64,000 nt of DNA, from assembly GCA_023376005.1 (NCBI GenBank), contig CM042150.1:72894578-72958577 (forward strand), written 5' to 3'. Source of the stretch: Doryteuthis pealeii. Taxonomy: Eukaryota; Mollusca; Cephalopoda; Myopsida; Loliginidae. The notes below the pieces were generated by a model. The model was not told where the DNA came from and did not search any database. It was given only the letters and a program-made list of their open reading frames with translations. Numbering within the stretch: position 1 is the first letter of the stretch; each line of letters opens with the position of its first letter. Position numbers and translations under genes: made by a program. Below are positions 11,150-22,439 of this stretch, piece by piece.

Positions 11150-12390
11150 AATTTTGGCACAGGAGACAGAGATTTATTATTTATTTATTTATATTTTAAC
11201 TTTATATATTGAGAAATAGTTAGCAATTGTATATTCCTATCTGCATTTTTCTTTTAAGTATAAATAAAATCCTTCACATTGCAAAAATTTCAATACTTTA
11301 TACAATATTTTCCTTTTGATTTCAAAAAAAAAAAAAAGAAAAAAAAAAAGTAGAACAACTAATTTATATCATGAAGCATATATTATGAGAATAGTCAACT
11401 GAAAATCTTTTCATAAATCCCAGTTCTGCTAGTCTCTCTGTTTAACTGAGTATGACTTATAAAACTTTATAATAATCTAGTTTCACTGAGTTGAGGGAAT
11501 TTCTTTTAATGATTCTCACCTTATTACACCTCATTAGAGATTTTGACCCACACATAATTTAAGTTTCATTTGTCTTCAACTTTCTTAGTCATTAACCTGC
11601 AAATTGCTTGTGCTTGCTTTGGGTATACAGAAATAGAAAGGGCTATTTGCTAACAATCAACTGAATTTTCTGATCATCTCTTTAAGGTTGGCTTGAAGCC
11701 ATAATATTGACTCTTACGACATCAAAACCTCACAATGCCTTTGAGTTGAGAAAGACACTTGTAGAAATAATTCAAGTGCTAATTAGAATTTGCTTGAACA
11801 TTTATCAAATTATCTTGACAAACTATTTCCTTCTCTTTGCTCCCCTTATCCAATTTGAGTTAGGAAGTGAATTCACTAGTTCAGCAGTTTAGCTCAATAT
11901 ATAGTTTGTTTCAGAATTTAAAATAAAATATTGACTACCATAAAGACTTTTAATGTTTATCATAGATTCAGCTTATATTTTAAATTCAATTAAAGGACAC
12001 TTTCAGTGGCAATTAAGCCTAATGTCAAGCCATATTGTATTTATAGAATCTATAATTATCGATATTCTTGCTCTTATTGATAATTGATTATAGGTTATAA
12101 TCTATAATCAATTACAAATGAGGGCAAGTAATCTACAATTAGCATTTACTAGTTATCTCCCTTAAGAAATTGCAGACTTGACACTATTGCCATTAACTTG
12201 CAATTTGATTTGAAATTGCTTTATTCTCTAAGTGAATTTTAACACTATCATACTAATAACAAATCTCATTATGATGTGTAATTTTAATATATTAGAGTAA
12301 CATTCAAAATTTGTATAAGTTAGATGCTTAAAATGTATTAATTGTTAAAATTAGGTTTTTATTAATTGACTGTACATATATCACACAGGA
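11150..12390. other. AT-rich intron sequence with one degenerate repeat
   Basis: Apart from A runs near 11324-11349 and a degenerate dispersed repeat at about 12080-12180, nothing is recognised here. The repeat contains a 13-bp inverted repeat (12081-12093 and 12102-12114, core ATTGATTATAG). No gene is visible. Confidence 0.5.
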
Positions 12391-12394
12391 AACA

Positions 12395-12745
12395 TAATGG
12401 ATGTGCTTGTGACAGAATGGTTAATGTTCTAGGAATTGAACTTGGCTACCTGAGTACAAATCCTAAAAAAGGCTGTTTGCTGTTTGCTAATACCCTTGGG
12501 AAAGGTATCAATTCAACTATTCTACTTCCAGTTATGGGTAAATAGTAGGACAGACTCAGCTCTTTAACTTTATTATGGCAACCAGTCAAGAAGGAAAATG
12601 CTTAATTCAAACCAGTTATAGACTCAGAGAGGGATGGGCTCCATCAGGCTATTACTGCCTAAGATGTACTACATGAATAGTCTCCCAAATCAGATTATGG
12701 GACCAGTGAAATGAAGAACTAAGATGAATTGAAAGTACTTTTGAT
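12395..12745 (+). mobile_element. tRNA-derived SINE, long form
   Basis: A degraded tRNA-like head (gacagaatggttaatgttc, then gagtacaaatcc as the B-box remnant near 12452) is followed by the long body seen in other copies: gctaatacccttggg, ttatgggtaaatag, cagctctttaacttt, tggcaaccagtcaaga and aattcaaacc. The order agrees with the copies at 57235, 57683 and, in reverse, 27707. The tail end is near 12745, but the exact ends are uncertain. Confidence 0.65.
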
Positions 12746-13405
12746 TTTTTTATACTTTAAATGTAAAAATATCCACAAATGAATGTTTATAAAAAAATAT
12801 TAAGATAAAAATTGTTGGGTTTCTATAAATTTTGAATCTTAACATTCTTTAATATTCTCTCAAGTTTAACATTTTAGGTTTTTATGAATTTTTTAAAAAG
12901 ACCAATGTTTGTGTGATAAATATATATTTCATGAATTTCAGAAAATATCCAGCATCTCTTTATGTGAAGATGTGCTAAATCTGAAATAAATAGCTAGGCA
13001 TATTTTCTTCAGATTAAATATAGATTTTTTTAAAGTACAATACTGAGAATATACCCCACAGCAGTGAAAGCTCATATCACAAATGGGAATTATTTTTTAA
13101 ATTGGAAAAATATTATCAGAAATCCTGGCACTGGTCTCTATATAGAAAAATGTTTGAGATATTGACTGAATTTGTATGCAAATAAATGAAATATTTCTAA
13201 GTATGGAATCATTCTAGGGAATATATTTGCAACTGACAATGAATTCAAGACATCTAAAGAAAATATAAAGGGACTTATTTTTTACTAAATATTATTTGGT
13301 TGTATTTCAAAAAATGAAAATTTCAATGATTTTTGGCTGTACTACTGCTTATCAAAATTCCTAGCAAACTTATTTTCTGCTAATTTGATTCTCTTTATCT
13401 CTCAT

Positions 13406-13409
<4 letters not shown>

Positions 13410-13469
<60 letters not shown>

Positions 13470-13487
13470 TGTGTGGGTGTGTGTGTG
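13410..13487. repeat. (GT)n microsatellite
   Basis: About 78 bp of GT alternation with a few interruptions (gtat, gtggg). The open frame across it is an artefact. Long alternating purine-pyrimidine tracts of this kind can adopt Z-DNA. Confidence 0.95.
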
Positions 13488-13680
13488 GGGTGTAGAGAAA
13501 GAGAAAAGAACAAGGAGTTTGGTTTTAAAATATCTTGGGTCAATATATTTGTCTTGATTAAAGTTCATTATTTATTCCAAACTTGCTTTAAGGCCACCTT
13601 TGGCAGTCATTAAGTTTGATGTTAAGTCCCATTAAGTCCTATTCATAGACATTATTCTTATAATCAATTGTAGATAAATT

Positions 13681-13870
13681 AAGGGAAATTGATGTCAAGT
13701 AAATATCTCTGTTGAGAAATTATAATGAGAAGGGTAAGTGCAAATGAAGACCTTATTATTAAGTTGCAAATTATTATTAAGGGAAATTGATGTCAAGTAA
13801 ATATCTCTGTTGAGAAATTATAATGAGAAGGGTAAGTGCAAATGAAGACCCTATTATTAAGTTGCAAATT
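13681..13870 (+). repeat. 98-bp tandem duplication
   Basis: 13681-13772 and 13779-13870 are near identical 92-bp copies offset by 98 bp. The only difference noticed is cctta against cccta. A 6-bp remainder (attatt) separates them. The near identity implies a recent duplication. It lies directly upstream of the minus-strand SINE at 13905. Confidence 0.9.
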
Positions 13871-13904
13871 AGAGGATAAAACATTTTCCAATTTAAGTTA
13901 GAGT

Positions 13905-14030
13905 TGGTGTTTACCAACCCATTCTCCACTATTAAGATGTGACACAAGGTCTTAAGTATGGGTCATCAAGCAAGGATCGAACTTGCTATCCAGTAATAAT
14001 GGATCTGCAAGACTTACCCTAAGAGTATTC
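13905..14030 (-). mobile_element. tRNA-derived SINE, short form
   Basis: On the minus strand it has a degraded A-box region (tagggtaagtcttgcag), a B box (caagttcgatccttgc, about 13972-13987) and a body with gaccttgtgtcacatct. This matches the element at 4246-4372 in order and spacing, and that at 55795-55895. It is a diverged copy, and flanking direct repeats were not identified. Confidence 0.7.
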
Positions 14031-14845
14031 TAATGCAAGAAAGTTTTGCTACAGTGTGGCATCTTTGCTGTGTTATAGTAATATACAAAGATTGGATCAT
14101 TATAATATAGATTACAAAGAATATATCAGTCAAAAAGTTAATATGAAGAACAAAAGAAGAAAACAAGATACTAGTAAAAAATATCTGGAATAATGGAAAT
14201 CTCAGAATAACATGTAAAGTATTATTTTGTTGACTAAAATAAAATCTCTCAACCAAAAAATATTTTATACAGAGGTACTAAATGTACAAGTTGAACTCTT
14301 AAATTATCAGTTGAAGTCTGACAATCATTGTTTTGGGGGGCAGAATTCATGGGAGATAACTTCAGTAATATAAAATTGATACAAAATTCCCGAGTATATA
14401 GGAGTAAAAACAAAACAAACAATTTTCATAACTGCTCATAAACTTGCATATATGTTAGTTATTTATAAAAACAAGAGAAAATATTAATATTACTCTAGTA
14501 TAGCTTTATAATTCAATACATGTGTTATACTTTTACAGGTTACTGAAATATTAATGATACCTGTGTTTAAATCTTTTTCTAATATTATTAACCATTACTC
14601 TCTAATACACTAATGAAAAACCGTTAAGTAATACATAAAGCTTCTTTAGACCAACACATAGATAACAGATAGTTTTTAACCTACCAACTTTCATTGACAA
14701 ATAATCAGTTTAGTATCTTAGATAAGATAACACATCCTGTAATAGTGTTATTCTTTTACAAAATGGCTGTATCTTCTTGCATAAACAAAATGAATTTGCA
14801 GATTTACTTTGATGATATAACTAGTGAATATCTATATGGTTTTGA

Positions 14846-14849
<4 letters not shown>

Positions 14850-14876
<27 letters not shown>
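14850..14876. repeat. (TA)n microsatellite
   Basis: A short TA array, about 60 bp before the large palindrome. Confidence 0.9.
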
Positions 14877-14880
<4 letters not shown>

Positions 14881-14939
14881 GTAAGTAAACAAACAATGTG
14901 TTTATTTTTGATATGGCCTTTTTAGCCGACAATTTTTGG

Positions 14940-15160
14940 AGGATATGTGCTTAATTGAAGTCATACCTAATTTGGAAAATTAATTAGTTAATAATTAATG
15001 AATTTAGGCGGGCATATATATTCAAATGTAACTAATTAATTTTCAAAATTATCTTGATTTGTTTAGTCTTACATTTGAACATATATGCCTGCCTAAATTC
15101 ATTAATTATTAACTAATTAATTTTCAAAATTAGGTATGACTTCAATTAAGCACATATCCT
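14940..15160. repeat. Large palindrome: 92-bp arms, 37-bp spacer
   Basis: Left arm 14940-15031 and right arm 15069-15160 are reverse complements, with only about three mismatches seen. The arm starts aggatatgtgcttaattgaa. The whole 221-bp unit can fold as one hairpin. The right arm is followed at once by an A run and (TA)n (to 15202). No transposase is present. It may be a foldback MITE or a non-transposon palindrome. No clear target-site duplication was found. Confidence 0.9.
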
Positions 15161-15162
15161 AA

Positions 15163-15202
<40 letters not shown>
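15161..15202. repeat. A run and (TA)n microsatellite
   Basis: Ten A residues then about 32 bp of TA, directly abutting the right arm of the palindrome. Confidence 0.9.
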
Positions 15203-15205
<3 letters not shown>

Positions 15206-15271
15206 AATGTTTTAAGATATTAAGATACTAATTTAAATTATTAAAATATTTTAGCATGTATATGTATATAT

Positions 15272-15530
15272 TAGGGACATGTTTAGCTGAGTCAGTAGAG
15301 CATCGGCTTCAGAACCACAAGGTTCCAGGTTGATCCCGGCCCTCGCCAACACAGTGCATGAGTAGCACAAATTGAATCTGTGTAGTAAAGTTGAGAGCTG
15401 ATGGTAGGTGTGGCACTCCACCTCAGAGGCAAAAACAATCTCCCTGGTCTAGTACTAGTGAAAAGAGGATAGACTCCCTTGCTGTCTGGCTAATACTAAC
15501 AATAGGCCACACTGCTTACTTTACTTATAT
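15272..15530 (+). mobile_element. tRNA-derived SINE, second family
   Basis: This is a well-kept tRNA-like head. The A box lies in tagctgagtcagtagagcat (about 15282-15301) and the B box in ggttccaggttgatccc (about 15320-15336). The body (aaagttgagagctgatgg, ctggtctagtac) differs from the family at 12395, so this is a distinct SINE family or subfamily. It is about 260 bp. The 3' end is judged from the return to AT-rich sequence near 15535, and no flanking direct repeat was found. Confidence 0.7.
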
Positions 15531-15539
15531 ACATATTAC

Positions 15540-18500
15540 ATTTTAGATATCAATTCTATTGCAAATATAAGTACATTTGTACAAAAAATATAACTGTTTT
15601 AAACACGCGATCAAGAGTTTCTACTTTCAACTCATTTTATGAGAAAGCCTCAATGTTAAAAATATACTTGAAAGCAAATAGGTTAAGTGTTAATGTGTAT
15701 ATGTATAGTTAATTATTACTAATCCCAAATATCCTAATGAATGTTTTCAGTGTGACATTAATACTAAGAGTAATAAAGGTAAAATAAATATAAAGGAATG
15801 TGGCAAGTGAAATGTTTTAGGAAAGAAAAACAATCTTTTCTAAAATCCATTAGAAAAACAAAAAACTCTCTGATATTTCATTCTTATATTTGTTTTTAAT
15901 CAAAATCTTTTCTCCAGTATTTTGTTCAATATACCCAAAATTATGGCAAAATATTTTAGGCAAACAATGTATAACAAGTAAAAAATCAACCCTTGAATTA
16001 AGTGGAACCAAAACAATTGTATAAAAAAGAATCACAGAAACAATTGAACATCAATGGTTCAACTTTAGTCTGGAAAAGGATTATTTTTTGGCAGTCAGAT
16101 GTAAATTTGGGGGAAAAGGAAAATCAGATATATTTTATTAGATATTTCTTTATCTAATAAAATACATCTAATTTTCTCCAAATTTTCAATTTATCTTATT
16201 CTACATTTCATACTTTCAACCCAGGAAAAATAGATTAAAAAAAAACAAACAATTAAGAATAACAACAAAAAAAAAAGACAGAATTAACATATATACAAAG
16301 TTTTTTGAATAAAATAAGAATACGGTTTATTTTCAGGAGAAAAGATTTGGCTTGAAATAATCTTTTATATCGTTGGATTAAGACTCTTTGGGGAATTGAG
16401 TGTTATAAGATTTTGTCAACAATAAGCTAGACTCATTCTTATGAATTGAGAATTCTGAAAACAAATGATTATGCAACAGAATTCACCAAATTTATCCAAA
16501 ACCTTGAAAGATTCTTAACTGAAACACATTTTATTATGATGCAGGAATAATACATTAACTAGAAATCATATTACATTGGTTAAACATATGCAAATTCAAT
16601 TAATGATAGTTTGTCTTAAATAGAGAATATGAATTAAAATTGAAAACTATAGCTTCAATAAAAAATTTTGTATTTAAGTTTAAAAAAAGAAAAGAATTGT
16701 GCTAGATATTTAATAAATAGCCAGAGATAAAATATTAGCAGATCTAAAGAAATTTTTAAAAAATCTAATAATTTTAAAAACTTGAATGACAACAAATGAT
16801 CCTCATCAATTTTTATTAATAATAATGAAGATCATTAATGAATAATCTTACATTTATTTAAATTAGACAATTTGATCCAAGTGAACCTAATTTCTAATGA
16901 GCAATCTGTGGATCATCGTTAAAAATGATAAAATAATTTAATTTCTCTCTCATGAAGAAATTTTGGATTTTGTAAGCATTCAAAAGACTAATAATTAAAC
17001 ATTTTCTTCTGATATTTTTTCAACTAAAATACCAAAATCTCTATTCTTCTTATTTCTTTTGAGGAATTTATTTCATAATAAAATTAATTTGTTGGTTCTA
17101 TTTTTTCTGAATATAGCATTCTTTCAAATTTGAAAAATATGATTGAGTTTATAAATAGATTTTCCCTAAACATTCTAATTTTGTATCATTAACTCGACAT
17201 TATTTTTGACTATTTTATATTATTCTAAGATATAAATTATGCAATGATCTCTATATTTTCCATGGTATAGCATCAGAATTCTTCATTAGATGATTAATTG
17301 TTTTCTAGATTCAACAAAATTAAGAAATTAGTATATTTAATTAAGAAATCCAAAACATAGGAGAATGAAACAAAATAACAGAGGAGATGTTTTTGTAAAT
17401 CTTACTGTTTTTAATGTAAGATGACATAGAATTGATAAACATAAGATAACATTTCTAAAACTATAAAGAAAACTGAAGAAATAACATTATTCTTTGACTG
17501 TAGCAACAGATCCAATCAATTAATGAATATTTTTAATATTAAAGTATTATCACCAAAATTGAATGTTAGCTCAAGTGAGGTCTATACAAGAAGACTTATT
17601 TGATAATAATTGGCCAAAAACTCACATCTATTTTTATGAAGATATTTGCAAAACAATATTCAAGTGAACATAACAATAATTTCAGATTTACCCTCTGAAC
17701 TTTTATTTGGTGAAATCTAAAGGTTTTTATTTTTGATGTAGAATCATTGATAGGGGCAAATATTTGGTAGTTTGGGTCAGGAGGAAAACAAAAGAATATA
17801 ACAATCATTGTCATTTCCTTATATAAATAAGAAGCTAAAAGAAAATGTAAAAATGTAAAAAAAACCAAAAAAAACAAACTATCAGAATAAAGAAAAGAAA
17901 GGGAAAAATATCTAATTTGCACATAATGATCCTCATTCTTAGCTTGTGTGTTAATGGTTCATTAATATTTCCTGTTTGCTCACAAAGAATTGTCAAAGTA
18001 TGAAACTTTTCTTAATTTTTGTCTTTCTTGTTCTTAGGGTTGGCATCCATAATAAAAATGGAAAGAAAGATTAATAATGTAGGCAAACCAAGCAGATATA
18101 ATCTGTTAAATGCAGAGTGGTTGTTATCTTCTTCCACTTCATCTTTTAGTTTTGATTAATGGTTTCAGACTCTTAACCCAACACTCAACAATATTATTTG
18201 AGGGAAGAATTTTAAAAGAATTTCTTTAAGGATGAGTGGATTTCCAAAAATAAAATATACACAATTTAAGGTTTACAGAAATATTGATTATATGCAAAAA
18301 AATGTTCCATCCCATTTATAGGACAACTGCTGGATCTAAAATATAAATATAGCAATTTTAAAAAATCTCCCATAAATGGAACAATGATGCTGATCAGGTT
18401 AAACAGTTTACTCCAACAATTAGCCATTACTCTATCATTTTCAGTTTTGTCTGAGTAAAATGATTTTCATTTTAGCCAATGTTGATTCTTCATTAAAACA

Positions 18501-20090
18501 AAATTGTTTGTATTTCATTGTATATTAGTAAATAAATGGAAATCACAACTATTACAATTTGTCTTATCTTTCAAAGTCCAATTTTTTTGTTCAGTGAAAT
18601 TTTATAATTATCATCATTTATTATCATGTCCTTAAGATTTTCTATTTTAATTATTTTCAGATTTTTATATTCTAGTTTTAGAAGATCAAAGTAATTATTA
18701 TTTTATAAATATATTTTCTGTGAAATGTAACACTGAAATTCTAGAAACTATTGGTCAATTTTTCAATAAGTTTTAAAATTAGAATCATTAAAACAAATTT
18801 TATTTCCACTGATCATTTTTAATAGCTGAAAATCCCACCCATAAGACAGGTAAAAGGTAAATACATTTATAACATTTATTATAAGACTACAAATGTAAGT
18901 TGAAATCTTATAGTTGGGAATACAAAGAAAAAGAAATTCAATGAGATTAAAAAAAAATCACTTTGCTTATAAGAACTGAACAGATTTTAAAACTTAGAAT
19001 TCAATTTCCAATTGTTCTTTATTTCACTCCGAAAATACATCAATCAAAAATGTGTCAAAGAATCTAAGCTCATTACAATGGCATGAAATTTACATTTTGT
19101 TTTTTATTCATTCACAAAAAAAAAAAAAGAAAAAAAAAAAGGAAAATATAATTTGTATTTTTATTCTTCTCAATTTTTTATTCCAGCTTTTTCAACATGT
19201 CTTCTCTTTTGTTTGTCGCTAGGATGAAATAAATGATATAAAATTTCAACATATGTCTTTAGAAGAATTTAAAATTCAAAATCTAGTTTCAGGAATAGAT
19301 TTTCAAGTATGTTTTGTCTCAAAGTTTCTAAAATGATATTTTCTTTGTTTCATTTATTTTCTAATTTCATTAACAATTTCACAAACCTAAAACTGAAACT
19401 GTATTTTTACTGAAAGGTTATGTTTCTTATCAAATATCAAATACAAGTTTGCATTGCTTTCATAAGTATATGAAATAAGAAAGAAAATATTAAAAAAAGT
19501 ATTACTAAGAGATGATTTTAAGTAGAGAAAATAAGATCAAGCTAAAAGTTATCAATAAATAAAATATGAATTTTCACCCCATTTTTAAGGAAGACACTGT
19601 ATATAGACTTTAATTGTATTGTAGGTAATACCAACTTCAAAAACTGTATAAAATAGTTTGCTAAAAAAGGGGAATGTTCAGGGTAGAAAATTATTAGAAC
19701 TGTAAATAAAATATATGTTTACTATATTGATTATAAAACAAAATAAAAGCAATTTAGATGTTTTTCATAGATTTCTTTTTAAGAAAAGCAAAAAATCTTT
19801 ATAGTAATAGAAATTTCAAAAACCTACATGACAATGAACATAGTATAGAATGAAAGACAACTCTATCAATGATATCATACTCAGAAAAGGAATGCACAGA
19901 AAATATCCCCCAAATATTCTTTTAATAGAAAAGAGTAATATTAACAAAATATGTTTATATTAAATAAATATCAATTATACTTATCAATTAAAAAAATCAA
20001 ATCCAGTAATTAATCAATGAATAGAATATGGGCAATTTATTTAATATAAAAAATAGATATATATATGCTCAGAATAAGTTATGTGACCAT
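15540..20090. other. AT-rich intron sequence, little recognised
   Basis: Except for the imperfect hairpin at 16104-16190, I see no element, no coding exon and no RNA gene. A-rich runs occur at 16235-16275, 17857-17880 and 19117-19140. Confidence 0.55.
16104..16190. repeat. Imperfect inverted repeat, about 87 bp
   Basis: The core arms are 16126-16144 (agatatattttattagata) and 16151-16169, with one mismatch and a 6-bp loop. Weaker pairing continues outward (aaatttggggg against ctccaaattt). It is a candidate tiny MITE or a chance AT-rich hairpin strengthened by its G/C-bearing outer arms. Confidence 0.5.
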
Positions 20091-20098
20091 TGATTAAT

Positions 20099-20484
20099 GG
20101 GTAATTAAATGCCAAATCATCCAGGCCATGTCACCCACCCACTTCAATTTTTCTGAAATTTTATCCAGTTGTGGACTATGTTAAAGTTAGACAATCCCCA
20201 AAATTGGTGGAGTTATGTTGATTTTTAGCTCTTCAAATTTGAGGGGAAAGTCATGAAAATTGGCTCTAGAATTCATTTTACAGACAAAAATAGATTACAA
20301 AAAGTCGCCATTTTTCGCAAACCCCACTAAATTTGGAGAGCTAAAAATCGACATAACTCCGCCAATTTTGGGAATTGGAAGCTCAAATTTTGGGGAGTGT
20401 CTAACTTTAACATAGTTCACACCTGATTGAAGGGGGTGGGTGACAATTTTACTTTTTTCTGGATGATTTGACATGGAACTACCC
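20099..20484. mobile_element. Foldback MITE, 386 bp
   Basis: The two halves are imperfect reverse complements along nearly their entire length. The ends are GGGTAATTAAATGCC on the left and a right end whose complement starts GGGTAGTTCCATGTC, both leading into CAAATCATCCAG. The inner blocks ctatgttaaagttagaca and ccaaaattgg.ggagttatgt pair across the centre at about 20290. A 4-bp TAAT sits directly outside both ends (20095-20098 and 20485-20488), as expected for a target-site duplication. No transposase is encoded, so it depends on an autonomous element elsewhere. The superfamily is not assigned. Confidence 0.8.
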
Positions 20485-20677
20485 TAATAGGAATATTTCA
20501 GCATAATTTTATGATAAAGTGTGAAATTTTAGTAATATGGATATTTATTTATTGAATTTATAACTTAAAAAGTATTGAACTTATTATTTACACAGTATAA
20601 CATTGGTAAAATCATTTTCTAATAATCTGATGCATCAAAATAGGAACAATTATTCTTTTCAATGACTGATAAATAAA

Positions 20678-20950
20678 GATGCCTGGCAGTCATGAGTTCA
20701 ATCCCTGTATCAAGCAGTATACTTTAGTTCAGAGTACTTTCCTGGACTAGGAACCCTATGCCTCTAATCCGGTGAATTAGGTAAAGTAACTTGCATGTTC
20801 CTCCCAGGCAGCAGCTGATCCCCCCAACCTAAAAAGGGTAGGGCCTGATTTATTACTTGGTGCCTGAAGTACTCTAAAAGAGGAATGCTGACAGGACCAC
20901 TCATTTTTTTTTGCACTGGTCACTACATGAGCTTTGGTTTGTGCTCAGCT
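20678..20950 (+). mobile_element. Probable SINE or other short repeat
   Basis: A B-box-like gagttcaatccctg (about 20694-20707) is followed by about 230 bp of more G/C-balanced sequence (gactaggaaccctatgcc, gcagcagctgatcc). The element-like composition and the B-box suggest a third tRNA-SINE family with a lost A box. The assignment is tentative. Confidence 0.4.
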
Positions 20951-21722
20951 CCCCACATTAAACAGTTTTTGATTAAATCCTGTTTGATGGGAATAAACTT
21001 TACTTCAAAGGAAGAGACAAGTGACATCTCAAGAAAAAATTGATTCAAGTTATCCTCTAATCAGGGACAACAGAATGAGAACAATCTACTTCAAAGGGTT
21101 AAATAAAGAGTTTGGATTGATATTCACAAAAAAGTTACCAACTATAAAAGACACTTAAAAAAGGTCAGAAGTTACAGCAACTGAAATGGGATTACAACAA
21201 CCAAAATAAAGTAACTCAGTACATCAGTGTATAATAATGATAATTTCTTATCTAAAAAAATACAAACATAAAAAATACAAATTTGAAAAAAAAAATGAAA
21301 AAGTAAAACAATATTTTGCTGTGAAAAAAATCTGTAGATAGTATTAAACTGTTAATGCTTGATATAAACTCTAAAGCTTCACTTCTTAAAGATGACATAT
21401 TTAGTCTATGATGAGATTACTATATTTAATTTTCCGCATGTTTTTTACTTGTTGCAACTGGTGACACAATTACTACAGAGTGTCTTGATACAAAACAAAG
21501 GGATTACCCCACCATGCTGATTGATGATTCATGTTTCAGTGTTTGCTAACTTTTAAGTGCACTTAGTAGAAAATGGATGGAGCCATACATACCAGACTAA
21601 AAGGTTTCATTTTTATCTTTGACAGATTCCTTGTTAAGATAGGGACATTTTCCAAATCAATATCAAGACATGAAAGACGAGCATCCATATGTATTCTCTT
21701 AAGGATAAAAGAACATAAATTT

Positions 21723-21726
<4 letters not shown>

Positions 21727-21789
<63 letters not shown>
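21727..21789. repeat. (TA)n microsatellite, 63 bp
   Basis: A pure TA alternation. Open frames on both strands across it are artefacts. Confidence 0.97.
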
Positions 21790-21792
<3 letters not shown>

Positions 21793-22026
21793 TAGCAGTG
21801 CTTAACAAGGTGCAAGCAGCAGCAAAAAAAAAAATTGCTAATCAAGATAGATTTAGCCAATTCATTTAACATAAAAATAGGATTACTTCTACAAATCTGT
21901 AATAACATATTCCTTTAAAAAATCCTATATTAACAATTATTAAAACAATTTCTGCTTTATAAATTCATTTATTGTATTTTTCTTAAGCAATATGAGTAAC
22001 AAGTAACTGTGTTGCACACAGCATAT

Positions 22027-22430
22027 AAGGGCCTGACAATTCAGTTAAAGATCTGAACCACTACATTACTTACAGATGTGATTTGTTTATAGTGATGAAG
22101 GTTTGTATAGGACCAGCCACATTTTTGGGATGAGATGATAATAGAAGAATAGTGCACCAGTGAGTCACAGATTCTTTAAACAACACTCCTAGAGTTTTTC
22201 CTTGTCCAAGATCAATTGCCTTACCAATAAGGGTCTGACAATTCAGTTAAAGATCTGAACTACTAGACTGCTTACAGAGGTGATTTGTTTATAGTGGTGA
22301 AGGTTTGTATAGGACCAGCCACATTTTTTGGATGAGATGATAATAGAAGAATAGTGCACCAGTGAGTCACAGATTCTTTAAACAACACTCCTAGAGTTTT
22401 TCCTTGTCCAAGATCAATTGCCTTACCAAA
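22027..22430 (+). repeat. 202-bp tandem duplication
   Basis: 22027-22227 and 22229-22429 are two copies offset by 202 bp, with a handful of differences (for example ggcctg/gggtctg, cacattttttggg/cacatttttt). The unit carries ttggatgagatgataatag and gtccaagatcaattgcc. It may come from a repeat family, but I do not recognise it. No coding potential is conserved between copies. Confidence 0.9.
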
Positions 22431-22439
22431 GGTAAACTG

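Noticed and set aside
17596..17922. 108-codon minus-strand open frame
   Set aside because: Hydrophobic F/S/L-rich product typical of AT-rich non-coding DNA. No domain and no flanking splice or promoter evidence.
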